Positions 1 to 6,918 are shown, counted from the stretch's first letter. The stretch: 21,024 nt of DNA from an uncultured Treponema sp. (GCA_905236465.1 CAJOQA010000169.1:1-21024); one strand, 5' to 3'. Notes: generated from the letters alone by a model not told the origin. Numbers and translations: made by a program.

Positions 1-1025
1 CCCCGAGAATACTTAACAATAAGATTAGGAATTCCATCTCCGTCAGTATCACGGACAAGCCCACCTGTAAATGACTTTAAATAAGAAATTGCTATATCAA
101 TAACAGCGGGATCTTGCAGTGACGAAATATAAGATGAAAAAATCTCATAGTCTATTTGCCAAGAAGCAAAGGTTCCCAAATACTCAAGCCCCGCTTGCTC
201 ACTAATAAGACCAGCTTTTAAGGCAGCAGTCGCATATAGGGGGTGCCGTAAGTTTCTTCCATTAAAAGACTGCAAAAGCCTTTTTTGTTCATTCCCCTCA
301 GCAAAAAGGGCTGCATAAATTTCAAGCTCTATATTTTCATCTGAATGGTCTGCAGAAGCGGGATTTTCGCTCGCAATCCGCTCTATAAGACTTCTTGCAA
401 TATCCCTAACCTGTCCATTTGTATCAAGAGGAGATTCATACTTAAAGAATAAGAGGGGAAAACGGATATCATTAGGATAAATTTTTCTAGCATTCTCAAC
501 CTTGACCCTAGCCTTTTGCAAAGACTCAGGATCCCCTAACCTATAGTAAGCCTTAGCCCTAACATATTCGGCATCAGCAGAAAAAATCAAGGGACTTGCA
601 TCTAATATAGAAGGAACTTTATCAAATTGAAGGGTATCACAAAGCATATCAGCATAAAGCACACGAGCAGAATCATAGTTATAGGATGCCCAATTTTGTT
701 TTTCTATTGCATTCTTTACATACGCAAGGATTTGGGCCCTAGGCTTTTCCTGGTGAAAAGAAGCCAAAGCCATCATGTACCACAAATCACTTATAGTTTC
801 GTCATAAGAAATTCCCAAGGAAACTTGCGAAATAACAGCTTGCCAATTATTTTTTGCAGCATAATCCTTTGCAAGCTCAAGGCTCCGTAGTGCAGTGCGT
901 CTATTTGCCTTAGCAGCCTCTGGGTGCAAATCTTTTCCTTGCCCCACAAGCGGCAAAGCCATAGTAGATAAAAATAATATTAAAAGACCTAAAAATCTTT
1001 TGCAAACTTTCATATTTTTTTTCAT
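1..1025 (-). CDS. Exported protein with TPR-like helical repeats (3' part cut by window edge)
   Basis: Open reading frame running off the left edge; 341 codons are visible. The start at 1025 is chosen because its ATG overlaps the tilS stop (ATGA) and an AAGGAT Shine-Dalgarno lies 6 nt upstream; a second ATG four codons later is also possible. The N-terminus is a basic, hydrophobic signal peptide (KVCKRFLGLLILFLSTMA), so the product is probably periplasmic or envelope-associated. The body is alpha-helical with a TPR-like stretch (AEYVRAKAYYRLGD..., roughly residues 185-220). Just before the edge is DTDGDGIPN, a calcium-loop-like Asp-rich motif. Translational coupling to tilS is likely. I do not recognise a specific family; TPR-like is inferred from helical pattern and not from a profile search. 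Confidence 0.75.
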   Translation of the reverse strand, partial: MKKNMKVCKRFLGLLILFLSTMALPLVGQGKDLHPEAAKANRRTALRSLELAKDYAAKNNWQAVISQVSLGISYDETISDLWYMMALASFHQEKPRAQILAYVKNAIEKQNWASYNYDSARVLYADMLCDTLQFDKVPSILDASPLIFSADAEYVRAKAYYRLGDPESLQKARVKVENARKIYPNDIRFPLLFFKYESPLDTNGQVRDIARSLIERIASENPASADHSDENIELEIYAALFAEGNEQKRLLQSFNGRNLRHPLYATAALKAGLISEQAGLEYLGTFASWQIDYEIFSSYISSLQDPAVIDIAISYLKSFTGGLVRDTDGDGIPNLIVKYSR

Positions 1026-2395
1026 TTTATATCCTTCACAATCCAATTCTTAAAGCCAAGAGGAGCCGCAAGAATAGCCACAAGCTCCTGGTCACTAGTA
1101 TCAAGTTCCTGAATTAAAGGTATTTTATCCTTTAAAGCAGAACACTTCCAGTCTGAAAAAACTTTTACAAGACCCCTATATCTACAATCGGCAGTTTTTA
1201 TACAATCATTAGGCTGATAAGTCCTAAAAGCAAAAGGAAATTTTAACCTCTCAATTTCGCATGAATAGGAATCACCTACCCCTTCTTCAATTAAAAGCAA
1301 GTGAATTGTAGAATCATTTTCTTTTACTGATAAAAACCAAGATCCAACCTTAAAGTTTCCAACTTTTTCTATTATAGCAAAAAATCCCCTTTGTGTCGTT
1401 GAATTTTCATCCTTTTCAAAAAAAATCCTTGAATCCTTAGAATAAATGCGCAGGCCATAGGCACATAGCAACTTTTTTTTACCAAGCTGATTAAGAATTT
1501 CTTTTACAAGGGTCCAAGGAAGCCTGTCCCCCATTTGTAGCAGGTCATAGACATAATACAAAACCCGCCTTTGTATGGCTAAATCCAAGCTATGAAAAAT
1601 ATTTTCATCTAAAGAAATTTTTTTTCGGTCTGAAGATAGACTCAAGTTCATTTTTTTTATATTTTCTTCACACAAAAAAGCTAATGCTTGCCCATCCAAG
1701 CGGATTTTTTGACCTAAAGACAAAAGAGCCTTATCATAGCCTAAAAAATTCTCATTTAAAAAAGGGATCAACTTTCTTCTGATTTTATTGCGAAGCATGG
1801 CTGTATCAAAATTAGTAAGGTCCGTACAGTAAGGGATGCCCCTGTGCAAAAGAAAAGCTTCTATTTCCATCCTTGAAATATCGAGCAGGGGTCTTATAAA
1901 TTTTCCCCTAACACGGGGTATTCCTCCTAAGCTTTCAGCAGCAGAACCTTGTAAAACCCGCATCAAAATTGTTTCAATCTGATCATTTTTATTATGGGCT
2001 AAACAAAGAAAGTCTACCTTTTCTTGCTTTATAAAAGCATCAAATTCCTGGTACCGAAAAAACCTGGCAGCAGCTTCACTTCCGAGATGATTACTTTTGG
2101 CATAATCAAAAATAGCGCCAGTAGGCAAGTCTATCCGAGTACAGGGAAGAGACAAGGATTTGCAGTATTCTTGCACAAAGTGGGCATCGCCTTCTGTTTC
2201 TTCCTTGCTACGCATATTATGATTTACAGTTATTACTTTAAGAATAAAATAAGGCGGAAGAATTTCTTTTGCCGCAGTAAGCAGTGCTATAGAATCAGCT
2301 CCTCCACTTACAGCACATGCAAGAGTAAGTTTTTTTTCAAAAGAAACATTACACAGTTCAAAACCGTTTAGAACCTTTTTTAAAAATTCTTCCAT
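1022..2395 (-). CDS. tilS: tRNA(Ile)-lysidine synthase
   Basis: Cytoplasmic enzyme that uses ATP and lysine to convert C34 of the CAU-anticodon tRNA-Ile to lysidine, switching it from AUG to AUA decoding. The N-type ATP pyrophosphatase P-loop SGGADS is at residues 30-35, followed by the PP-loop domain to about residue 210 and a C-terminal TilS_C-like region (RTYQPND, then a Lys-rich KIPLI segment). The protein is 457 aa from the chosen ATG. The frame is open back to a TTG at 2449, but that extension reads through the rplY terminator hairpin and encodes no TilS-like sequence, so I use the ATG at 2395. No clear Shine-Dalgarno precedes it. Its TGA overlaps the next gene's ATG. A TATACT sits at 2410-2415 in the terminator T-tract, without a convincing -35. 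Confidence 0.95.
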   Translation of the reverse strand: MEEFLKKVLNGFELCNVSFEKKLTLACAVSGGADSIALLTAAKEILPPYFILKVITVNHNMRSKEETEGDAHFVQEYCKSLSLPCTRIDLPTGAIFDYAKSNHLGSEAAARFFRYQEFDAFIKQEKVDFLCLAHNKNDQIETILMRVLQGSAAESLGGIPRVRGKFIRPLLDISRMEIEAFLLHRGIPYCTDLTNFDTAMLRNKIRRKLIPFLNENFLGYDKALLSLGQKIRLDGQALAFLCEENIKKMNLSLSSDRKKISLDENIFHSLDLAIQRRVLYYVYDLLQMGDRLPWTLVKEILNQLGKKKLLCAYGLRIYSKDSRIFFEKDENSTTQRGFFAIIEKVGNFKVGSWFLSVKENDSTIHLLLIEEGVGDSYSCEIERLKFPFAFRTYQPNDCIKTADCRYRGLVKVFSDWKCSALKDKIPLIQELDTSDQELVAILAAPLGFKNWIVKDIK

Positions 2396-2412
2396 GGATT
2401 TACTATTTAAGT

Positions 2413-2443
2413 ATAAAAAAAGTCCCCCATAAAAGAGGGACTT
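2413..2443 (-). terminator. Rho-independent terminator after rplY
   Basis: On the minus strand a 7-bp stem AAGTCCC / GGGACTT (2443-2437 with 2426-2420), 10-nt loop, runs directly into seven T residues (2421-2415). It lies 19 nt after the rplY stop and ends 18 nt before the tilS ATG, so tilS must rely on read-through or on a promoter inside this element. Confidence 0.8.
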
Positions 2444-2461
2444 ACGCAATCAAATAATTGA

Positions 2462-3016
2462 TTATTTCTTTGGAGGTGCAATTGTAACGATAAGAGAATC
2501 TGCCTTTGTAAGAACAGTTACTTTATCGCTTAAGTGAAGATCTGCTACAGTAAACTTATCACCAATCTCAACCTTTGAAATATCTGCAACAATTGACTGT
2601 GGAAGATCAGCAGGCAATGCCTTTACCTTAATATCAGGAATGTGCTTTACCAAGAAGCCACCCTTCAGAACACCTGCTGGGTTTCCAGAATAATGAATCT
2701 TCATAACAGCACTGATTGGCTTATTACCACTTACAATGCGGAAGTCAGCATGAAGGTTCTTATCTGTCTTAATGTCATATTCTGTATCCTGAATGTATGC
2801 TAAATTATCCTGCCCGTCAATCTTGAGGGTTATAAGAGTTGTACGGGTAACAGAACGCCAAGCCTTAGAGAACTCAACGGCATCAATATCCAACATTACA
2901 GATTCACCCTTTTCATTATAAGCAACAGCTGGCAAACGACCCTGTGCACGCAACTGTTTTGCGAATTTCTTTCCTGTCTCTTTACGAGTTTTAGCATTAA
3001 TAACAAATTGTTCCAT
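2462..3016 (-). CDS. rplY: 50S ribosomal protein L25 (CTC/TL5 form)
   Basis: Binds 5S rRNA in the large ribosomal subunit. At 184 aa it is the long two-domain version (L25 plus the CTC/TL5 C-terminal beta domain), not the ~95-aa E. coli form. The N-terminal domain (about 1-92) carries the family pattern R-KETGKK...LRAQGRLPAVAY; the C-terminal domain (about 95-184) starts near the HADFRIVSG segment. The start ATG has an AGGAG Shine-Dalgarno nine nucleotides upstream. It follows tRNA-Gln by 39 nt with no convincing promoter between, so it is probably co-transcribed with spoVG and the tRNA, and is closed by the terminator at 2413-2443. Confidence 0.95.
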   Translation of the reverse strand: MEQFVINAKTRKETGKKFAKQLRAQGRLPAVAYNEKGESVMLDIDAVEFSKAWRSVTRTTLITLKIDGQDNLAYIQDTEYDIKTDKNLHADFRIVSGNKPISAVMKIHYSGNPAGVLKGGFLVKHIPDIKVKALPADLPQSIVADISKVEIGDKFTVADLHLSDKVTVLTKADSLIVTIAPPKK

Positions 3017-3055
3017 CTTAAGAAACTCCTAAAATATTATCTCTAAAAATAAAAA

Positions 3056-3128
3056 CTGGGACGGCAGGATTCGAACCTGCGGAATGACGGCACCAAAAGC
3101 CGTTGTCTTACCACTTGACGACGTCCCA
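3056..3128 (-). tRNA. tRNA-Gln (anticodon TTG)
   Basis: A full cloverleaf reads on the minus strand: 7-bp acceptor stem TGGGACG/CGTCCCA, D arm with AGTGGTAA, anticodon stem ACGGC/GCCGT around the loop TTTTGGT (anticodon TTG, decoding CAA as Gln), and T arm GCAGG-TTCGAAT-CCTGC. The discriminator base is G. CCA is not encoded and must be added afterwards. It lies 21 nt after the spoVG stop and 39 nt before rplY, apparently inside a protein-coding operon. The 3' trailer is U-rich (TTTTTATTTTT). Confidence 0.95.
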
Positions 3129-3149
3129 AAATATCTAATGCAGAATTTC

Positions 3150-3431
3150 TTAGTCTTCTGCGTCAGTTACTGTTTCTACATGACCGGCATTATACTCATC
3201 AAGTATCTTTGCCTGAAGCTCATTGCGGAAATCTGGGTTAATAGGATGAGCTACATCTTTATACTCCCCATTAGCAGTCTTTCTGCTGGGCATAGCAATA
3301 AATAGACCTGTTTTTCCTTCAATAATTTTGATGTTGTGAACAACAAAGCAAGAATCAAAAGTCACGGTAACATAGCCTTTTAATTTTCCTTCACCCTCAA
3401 CCTTGCGGATTTTTACCTCAGATATCTGCAT
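3150..3431 (-). CDS. spoVG: SpoVG family nucleic-acid-binding regulator
   Basis: Small (93 aa) cytoplasmic DNA/RNA-binding protein of the SpoVG family. In Borrelia and Firmicutes this family acts as a global regulator; it is unrelated to sporulation in spirochaetes. Family hallmarks visible: the N-terminal ISEVKIRKV strand, the central strand segment with IKIIEG, and the strongly conserved FIAMPSRK and DVAHPINPDFR motifs (about residues 44-68). A strong AGGAGG Shine-Dalgarno precedes the ATG. It lies 29 nt downstream of ispE and is probably co-transcribed with it. A 6-bp hairpin GCAGAA/TTCTGC (3140-3161) spans its stop codon, ahead of the tRNA, without a T-tract. Confidence 0.95.
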   Translation of the reverse strand: MQISEVKIRKVEGEGKLKGYVTVTFDSCFVVHNIKIIEGKTGLFIAMPSRKTANGEYKDVAHPINPDFRNELQAKILDEYNAGHVETVTDAED

Positions 3432-3460
3432 AAATCCACTCCTCCTATTTGAGACTTACC

Positions 3461-4309
3461 TTATACAAGAAAAGCCTGCCAATCAGCACCTATCCTGTTC
3501 TGCACTTCTATAGCATGCTTTCTATTTTCAAATACCCCGAAAACTGTTGAACCAGATCCCGACATATCTGCAAAATCAGCACCAGCACTTTTTAATGTGT
3601 CCAATGCAATTTTTATCCTATTATATTTACTCTGCACAGGCAAGGTAAAGTCGTTTTTAAAAGACCACGCACTTGCAATCTTTTTATATTCACTACCCCA
3701 ATCTGTAAAAGTATCTTCTTCTTTCTCTTGCCAAGAGTCAACTAAAGCATAAGCTTCTTTAGTCGAAACTGAAAGACCTGGTAAAAGTAAAAGAACTGCA
3801 AAATCCCTTTGGATAGCAAGCTCTTTAACCCTTTCTCCCCTTCCCTCGACTAGGGCCGTATAGCCAACCTGTCCCTTAGCATGGGCGAAGAAAAAAACAT
3901 CACTTCCTACATGAGAGGCAATGTTTGCAAAATCTTCATTTCTGAGCCTTGTACCTAATAATTCATCAACGGATTGTATAAAAGAAGAAGCATCACTTGA
4001 GCCGCCCCCCAATCCGCCACCGGAAGGTATACGTTTATTGACTTTAACGCTTACCCCTTCATGAATACCAGTCAGCACGCAGAAAGCTTTGTATGCTTTA
4101 GTAAAGGTATTATCCTTTGGTAAGAGCATTTGTTGACATTCAACTATGCAAGTATCCTTTTCAGGAAGGAGTGAAACCGTAAGGCTGTCACAAAGACTTA
4201 CACTTTTAAAAATACTCTTAATGTTATGGTAACCATCTTCCCGTTTTGGGAAGACCCTCAAACCAATATTTATCTTGGCAGGAGCGTCAAGGGTAATACT
4301 GCTTTGCAT
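3461..4309 (-). CDS. ispE: 4-diphosphocytidyl-2-C-methyl-D-erythritol kinase
   Basis: GHMP-family kinase that phosphorylates CDP-ME in the non-mevalonate (MEP) isoprenoid pathway in the cytoplasm. At 282 aa it matches the family length. The N-terminal substrate motif APAKIN (K12), the DGYHN segment, the GHMP glycine-rich ATP loop PSGGGLGGGSSDAS (95-108) and the catalytic Asp in HVGSDVFF (D137) are all present; a C-terminal MSGSGSTVFG loop completes the fold. No Shine-Dalgarno precedes the ATG, and a strong promoter ends only nine nucleotides upstream (4319-4347), so the mRNA is likely leaderless or nearly so. Downstream spoVG begins after 29 nt, giving an ispE-spoVG-tRNA-rplY transcript. Confidence 0.95.
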   Translation of the reverse strand: MQSSITLDAPAKINIGLRVFPKREDGYHNIKSIFKSVSLCDSLTVSLLPEKDTCIVECQQMLLPKDNTFTKAYKAFCVLTGIHEGVSVKVNKRIPSGGGLGGGSSDASSFIQSVDELLGTRLRNEDFANIASHVGSDVFFFAHAKGQVGYTALVEGRGERVKELAIQRDFAVLLLLPGLSVSTKEAYALVDSWQEKEEDTFTDWGSEYKKIASAWSFKNDFTLPVQSKYNRIKIALDTLKSAGADFADMSGSGSTVFGVFENRKHAIEVQNRIGADWQAFLV

Positions 4310-4318
4310 ACGTAGGCG

Positions 4319-4347
4319 AGTATATAAGTTTTACAAAAGTCTGTCAA
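4319..4347 (-). promoter_or_regulatory. Sigma-70-type promoter of ispE, -35 overlapping upstream stop codon
   Basis: Minus strand: TTGACA (4347-4342), exactly 17 bp, TATACT (4324-4319). This matches consensus 6/6 and 5/6. The TGA in the -35 box is the stop codon (4346-4344) of the 129-aa gene. The expected start site near 4313-4311 leaves only 2-4 nt before the ispE ATG at 4309. Confidence 0.8.
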
Positions 4348-4733
4348 GAGGCTTTTTTGCAAAGTCCCATATATTTGTTTAAGATCTTTTCTACTTCGTA
4401 GGGGATCTCCGAGAATTCAGCAAAAAAATCATCATAATCTAAAGACCCGTTAAAAAGCTTATCTTCTAGAATATCATCCATCTCATCCCCTTCTGCATAG
4501 TCAACTGCCTTTTTATACATCGTATGTTTTTTTATGAATTGAGTAAGAACAGCTTCCTTCAATTCATCAGGAAACTTTTCAGCAGGGTAAGAGTCAAAAT
4601 CATGTCCCATATAGTTTTGTATATCCAAAAAGGAATCTTTTAACAGTCTTAAATCTATATTTAGATCAACCTTTTTTAACTTCAGTAAATCTGCAACATA
4701 AGAATAATTTAAGTATTTTTCATAACGGTACAT
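4344..4733 (-). CDS. Hypothetical acidic 129-aa protein
   Basis: I do not recognise a family. The product is a soluble, acidic, mostly helical protein with no signal peptide or membrane segment. It begins with a Tyr-rich MYRYEKYLNYSY stretch, has a dense Asp/Glu region near residues 80-110 (GDEMDDILED, DYDDFFAEF) and ends with a basic tail (CKKAS). A GAGAG-type Shine-Dalgarno and a TATTAT -10-like hexamer (4747-4752; no good -35) lie just upstream. It sits between rpsD and ispE, and its stop codon lies inside the ispE -35 box. Codon use resembles its neighbours. Reality is supported by position, tight fit and coding character; function is unknown. Confidence 0.75.
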   Translation of the reverse strand: MYRYEKYLNYSYVADLLKLKKVDLNIDLRLLKDSFLDIQNYMGHDFDSYPAEKFPDELKEAVLTQFIKKHTMYKKAVDYAEGDEMDDILEDKLFNGSLDYDDFFAEFSEIPYEVEKILNKYMGLCKKAS

Positions 4734-4766
4734 CGGTCATCTCTCTATAATAGTTGCTACTTATGG

Positions 4767-4803
4767 GCCCCTAAAAAGTCACGTACATAACTTTTTTAGG
4801 GGC
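4767..4803 (-). terminator. Strong inverted repeat after rpsD, possible terminator
   Basis: Arms GCCCCTAAAAA and TTTTTAGGGGC pair over 11 bp, then after a one-base bulge two more pairs, around a 10-nt loop. It begins 6 nt after the rpsD stop and ends 33 nt before the next start codon. There is no T-tract after the stem on either strand, so it is not a classical terminator; it could instead be a 3'-end stabiliser or processing site. Confidence 0.5.
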
Positions 4804-4809
4804 AAGCTT

Positions 4810-5403
4810 TTATTTTGAGAAGAATTCAACAACCATCTGGTCGTTTATCTGAACAGGAATTTCTTCTCTTCTAGGCAAAAGTGTAAGGCTACCGCTCCAA
4901 TTATCCTTGTCATAACTAAGATAACTTAAAGGTGCCCTGTTTGCTTCAAGAAAACACTTTTTAAACTGTTCACTTTTGCGGGATTTTTCTTTTAGAGAAA
5001 TAACCTGTCCTACTTTTATATTGAGGGAGGGAACATGGGCATTTTTTCCATCAACGGTAAAGTGCCCGTGAGTAACCATCTGCCTTGCCATCCTGATTGA
5101 AGATGCAAAACCCAATCGATACACAAGGTTATCCAACCTACATTCCAAAATCTGAATAAGGGCAGAACCGGTTTTTTCCTTAGATTTACAAGCTAATTTA
5201 AAATAACGAAGCAGCTGTCTTTCAAGAATACCGTAATAGGCCTTAACTTTCTGCTTTTCTATGAGCTGCAACCCATACTCAGACGTTTTATGGGTCTTTT
5301 TAAATGCAGGTGCATTGGCACGATTCATTGCCTTTGGATGACCGCAAACATTTACTCCCAATCTTCTACATTCTTTAAAGCGGGGATTCCTTCTAGTAGC
5401 CAT
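4810..5403 (-). CDS. rpsD: 30S ribosomal protein S4
   Basis: Primary 16S rRNA-binding protein that nucleates small-subunit assembly. It is 197 aa, close to the usual length. The N-terminal region has the family pattern RFKECRRLGVN (residues 8-18) with C12 and C20, fewer than the four cysteines of the zinc-binding form. The S4 RNA-binding domain (about 88-150) has LECRLDNLVYRLGFA and HGHFTVDGK. AAGGAG precedes the ATG. Here it is monocistronic-looking, not in an alpha-operon-type cluster, and has its own promoter (5452-5480) and a large inverted repeat in the leader (5418-5465), possibly an autoregulatory site as S4 often represses its own synthesis. Confidence 0.95.
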   Translation of the reverse strand: MATRRNPRFKECRRLGVNVCGHPKAMNRANAPAFKKTHKTSEYGLQLIEKQKVKAYYGILERQLLRYFKLACKSKEKTGSALIQILECRLDNLVYRLGFASSIRMARQMVTHGHFTVDGKNAHVPSLNIKVGQVISLKEKSRKSEQFKKCFLEANRAPLSYLSYDKDNWSGSLTLLPRREEIPVQINDQMVVEFFSK

Positions 5404-5417
5404 TGTATGCTCCTTGA

Positions 5418-5465
5418 AATATTGTTAGTATATGATAACTATAGTTCGCTTATACTAACAATATT
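5418..5465 (-). repeat. 15-bp perfect inverted repeat in the rpsD promoter/leader
   Basis: AATATTGTTAGTATA (5418-5432) is the exact reverse complement of 5451-5465, separated by 18 bp that themselves contain the 10-bp palindrome AACTATAGTT (5437-5446). The distal arm covers the proposed -10 and the proximal arm ends 3 nt before the AAGGAG ribosome-binding site. It may be a DNA operator, or an RNA hairpin in transcripts starting further upstream. Confidence 0.75.
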
Positions 5466-5480
5466 ATAAAAATGTTTCAA
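5452..5480 (-). promoter_or_regulatory. Predicted rpsD promoter, -35 overlapping alpha-galactosidase stop codon
   Basis: Minus strand TTGAAA (5480-5475), 17 bp, TAGTAT (5457-5452). The TGA of the -35 is the stop codon (5479-5477) of the upstream gene. A TATAAT inside the spacer is an alternative -10 but has no suitable -35. Confidence 0.55.
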
Positions 5481-6829
5481 GTAGCAGAATTATAAATTTT
5501 TAGCAAAATAGCCCCATGTGCCTGCACCTTCATTGAAAGCTCTGCATTTCCTTCAAGGGGGAATAAATCCTTAGCTTGCCATAAGTCCCTTATGCGGTAG
5601 CTTGCAGTAGGGTCAATACCCGAAAGTTCAGAAAGGTTTACACAAACTTCATCTTCTTTGTCCGAAAGGTTAAAGAGGGCCAAGTACAGGGAAAGACCGC
5701 TCATGTGACAACCGGATGCAATGCTTGCCCAAACACAGGATTTTTCATCGCTTTTTACTAGGCTGGGAGACTGTGCAAAGCGGTTAACCCACAAAACTTC
5801 CCTATTAGTTATAAGTTTAAGACTATCTTCATCCAACTGCGGTAGATCGCAACCCAACATTAAAGGACTCTTAAAGATGCACCAAAGAGTCAGCATAGTC
5901 TTTTCTTCTTCACGGGTAAAATTAGTCTGTCGCTCCTTTCCAAAGCCCTTAGCGAGCTTTCCGAGGGGAATCATGTCACAGTCAGGCCAAGAACCAGGGG
6001 CAACATGACTTTGCCAAATAGAACACCGTGTGAACATATTCTTTAAAAGGGGCCAGGTGTCCCAAAAATCATCCGTAATGCGCCACATATTAGCATATTT
6101 TTTTAAGTGCCAGGCCTTTTCTATTACGGCAGGTCCAGGGCTTAGAGAAAGAACCATGGGACGGCCGCATTTTTGTATAGCCAGGGCAATCATTTCTATT
6201 TCTTTTTCAGCAGAATAGGGATTTTCAGGATACATATTGGTATTGCAGATATCATCAACTTTTACAAAATCTACCCCCCATTCAGCATAGAGGGCAAAAA
6301 TACTATCATAATATTCCTGTGCGCCTTCTTTGCTAAAGTCCAAACCATACATATCCCCGTTCCATTTACTTACACTAAAAGGATTTGCAACCTGGTCTGC
6401 TGTAATTACACTGCCATCTTCCCTCTTTGCAAGGATGGGTAAATGATTGTGGGCTGCAAAACGCGGAATCCCCCTCATTATATGGATTCCAAATTTTAAG
6501 CCAAGCGAATGTATGTAGTCAGCTAGGGGTTTAAAACCTTTTCCGCCAGCACTAGAGGGAAAACGATTTTCTGCGGGTATCTGCCGTGAATATTGGTCCA
6601 AGCAAAAGTGAGTAAAGGGCACATACTGAACATCAGGGTTTAGGGAACCGGCATTAGGGTCAGACCACTGTATATCAACAACAATATATTCCCAGCCAAA
6701 TGGCTTTAGATTTTTTGCCATAAAATCAGCATTGGCCTTAACTTGCTCTTCAGTTACCATCGTATTGTAGTAATCGTATGAATTCCATCCCATAGGGGGC
6801 TGAAGGGCTACTTGATTTTTATTGTACAT
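5477..6829 (-). CDS. GH27 family alpha-galactosidase
   Basis: Hydrolyses terminal alpha-D-galactosyl residues (melibiose/raffinose-type substrates) by the retaining GH27 mechanism. There is no signal peptide, so it is predicted cytoplasmic and acts on imported oligosaccharides. The start PPMGWNSYDYY (11-21) is the family signature; the catalytic nucleophile is D192 in FVKVDDIC, and the acid/base is D254 in WRITDDFWD, matching the human GLA pattern K-x-D170 and R227-x3-D231. A C-terminal beta domain follows from about residue 345. Length 450 aa is normal. AAGGAAT precedes the ATG. No sugar transporter or other glycosidase is adjacent, and it lies directly behind the terminator at 6844-6881. 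A related GH27 specificity cannot be excluded. Confidence 0.9.
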   Translation of the reverse strand: MYNKNQVALQPPMGWNSYDYYNTMVTEEQVKANADFMAKNLKPFGWEYIVVDIQWSDPNAGSLNPDVQYVPFTHFCLDQYSRQIPAENRFPSSAGGKGFKPLADYIHSLGLKFGIHIMRGIPRFAAHNHLPILAKREDGSVITADQVANPFSVSKWNGDMYGLDFSKEGAQEYYDSIFALYAEWGVDFVKVDDICNTNMYPENPYSAEKEIEMIALAIQKCGRPMVLSLSPGPAVIEKAWHLKKYANMWRITDDFWDTWPLLKNMFTRCSIWQSHVAPGSWPDCDMIPLGKLAKGFGKERQTNFTREEEKTMLTLWCIFKSPLMLGCDLPQLDEDSLKLITNREVLWVNRFAQSPSLVKSDEKSCVWASIASGCHMSGLSLYLALFNLSDKEDEVCVNLSELSGIDPTASYRIRDLWQAKDLFPLEGNAELSMKVQAHGAILLKIYNSAT

Positions 6830-6843
6830 ATTAATTATTCCTT

Positions 6844-6881
6844 AAAAAAAGCGGGTTTAGTGGCTAAACACATAAACCCGC
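6844..6881 (-). terminator. Rho-independent terminator after the small secreted protein
   Basis: Minus strand stem GCGGGTTTA / TAAACCCGC (9 bp, 6881-6873 with 6859-6851), 13-nt loop, followed immediately by seven T residues (6850-6844). The alpha-galactosidase ribosome-binding site AAGGAAT starts right after the T-tract and its ATG is 14 nt away. Confidence 0.9.
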
Positions 6882-6918
6882 CCAAAAGAGACCTTTACTT
6901 TACATTAAAAAAGCTTTG

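Noticed and set aside
627..890. Plus-strand open frame inside the truncated exported-protein gene
   Set aside because: Antisense to a coding frame with signal peptide and helical repeats; composition is not protein-like.
2024..2371. Plus-strand open frame inside tilS
   Set aside because: Antisense shadow of a well-identified gene, without initiation signals.
2396..2449. TTG-initiated N-terminal extension of tilS (18 codons)
   Set aside because: It is encoded by the rplY terminator hairpin and T-tract, and the TilS fold begins at the ATG at 2395.
3084..3305. Plus-strand open frame over the tRNA and spoVG
   Set aside because: It runs through the tRNA-Gln gene and is antisense to spoVG; no ribosome-binding site or protein-like composition.
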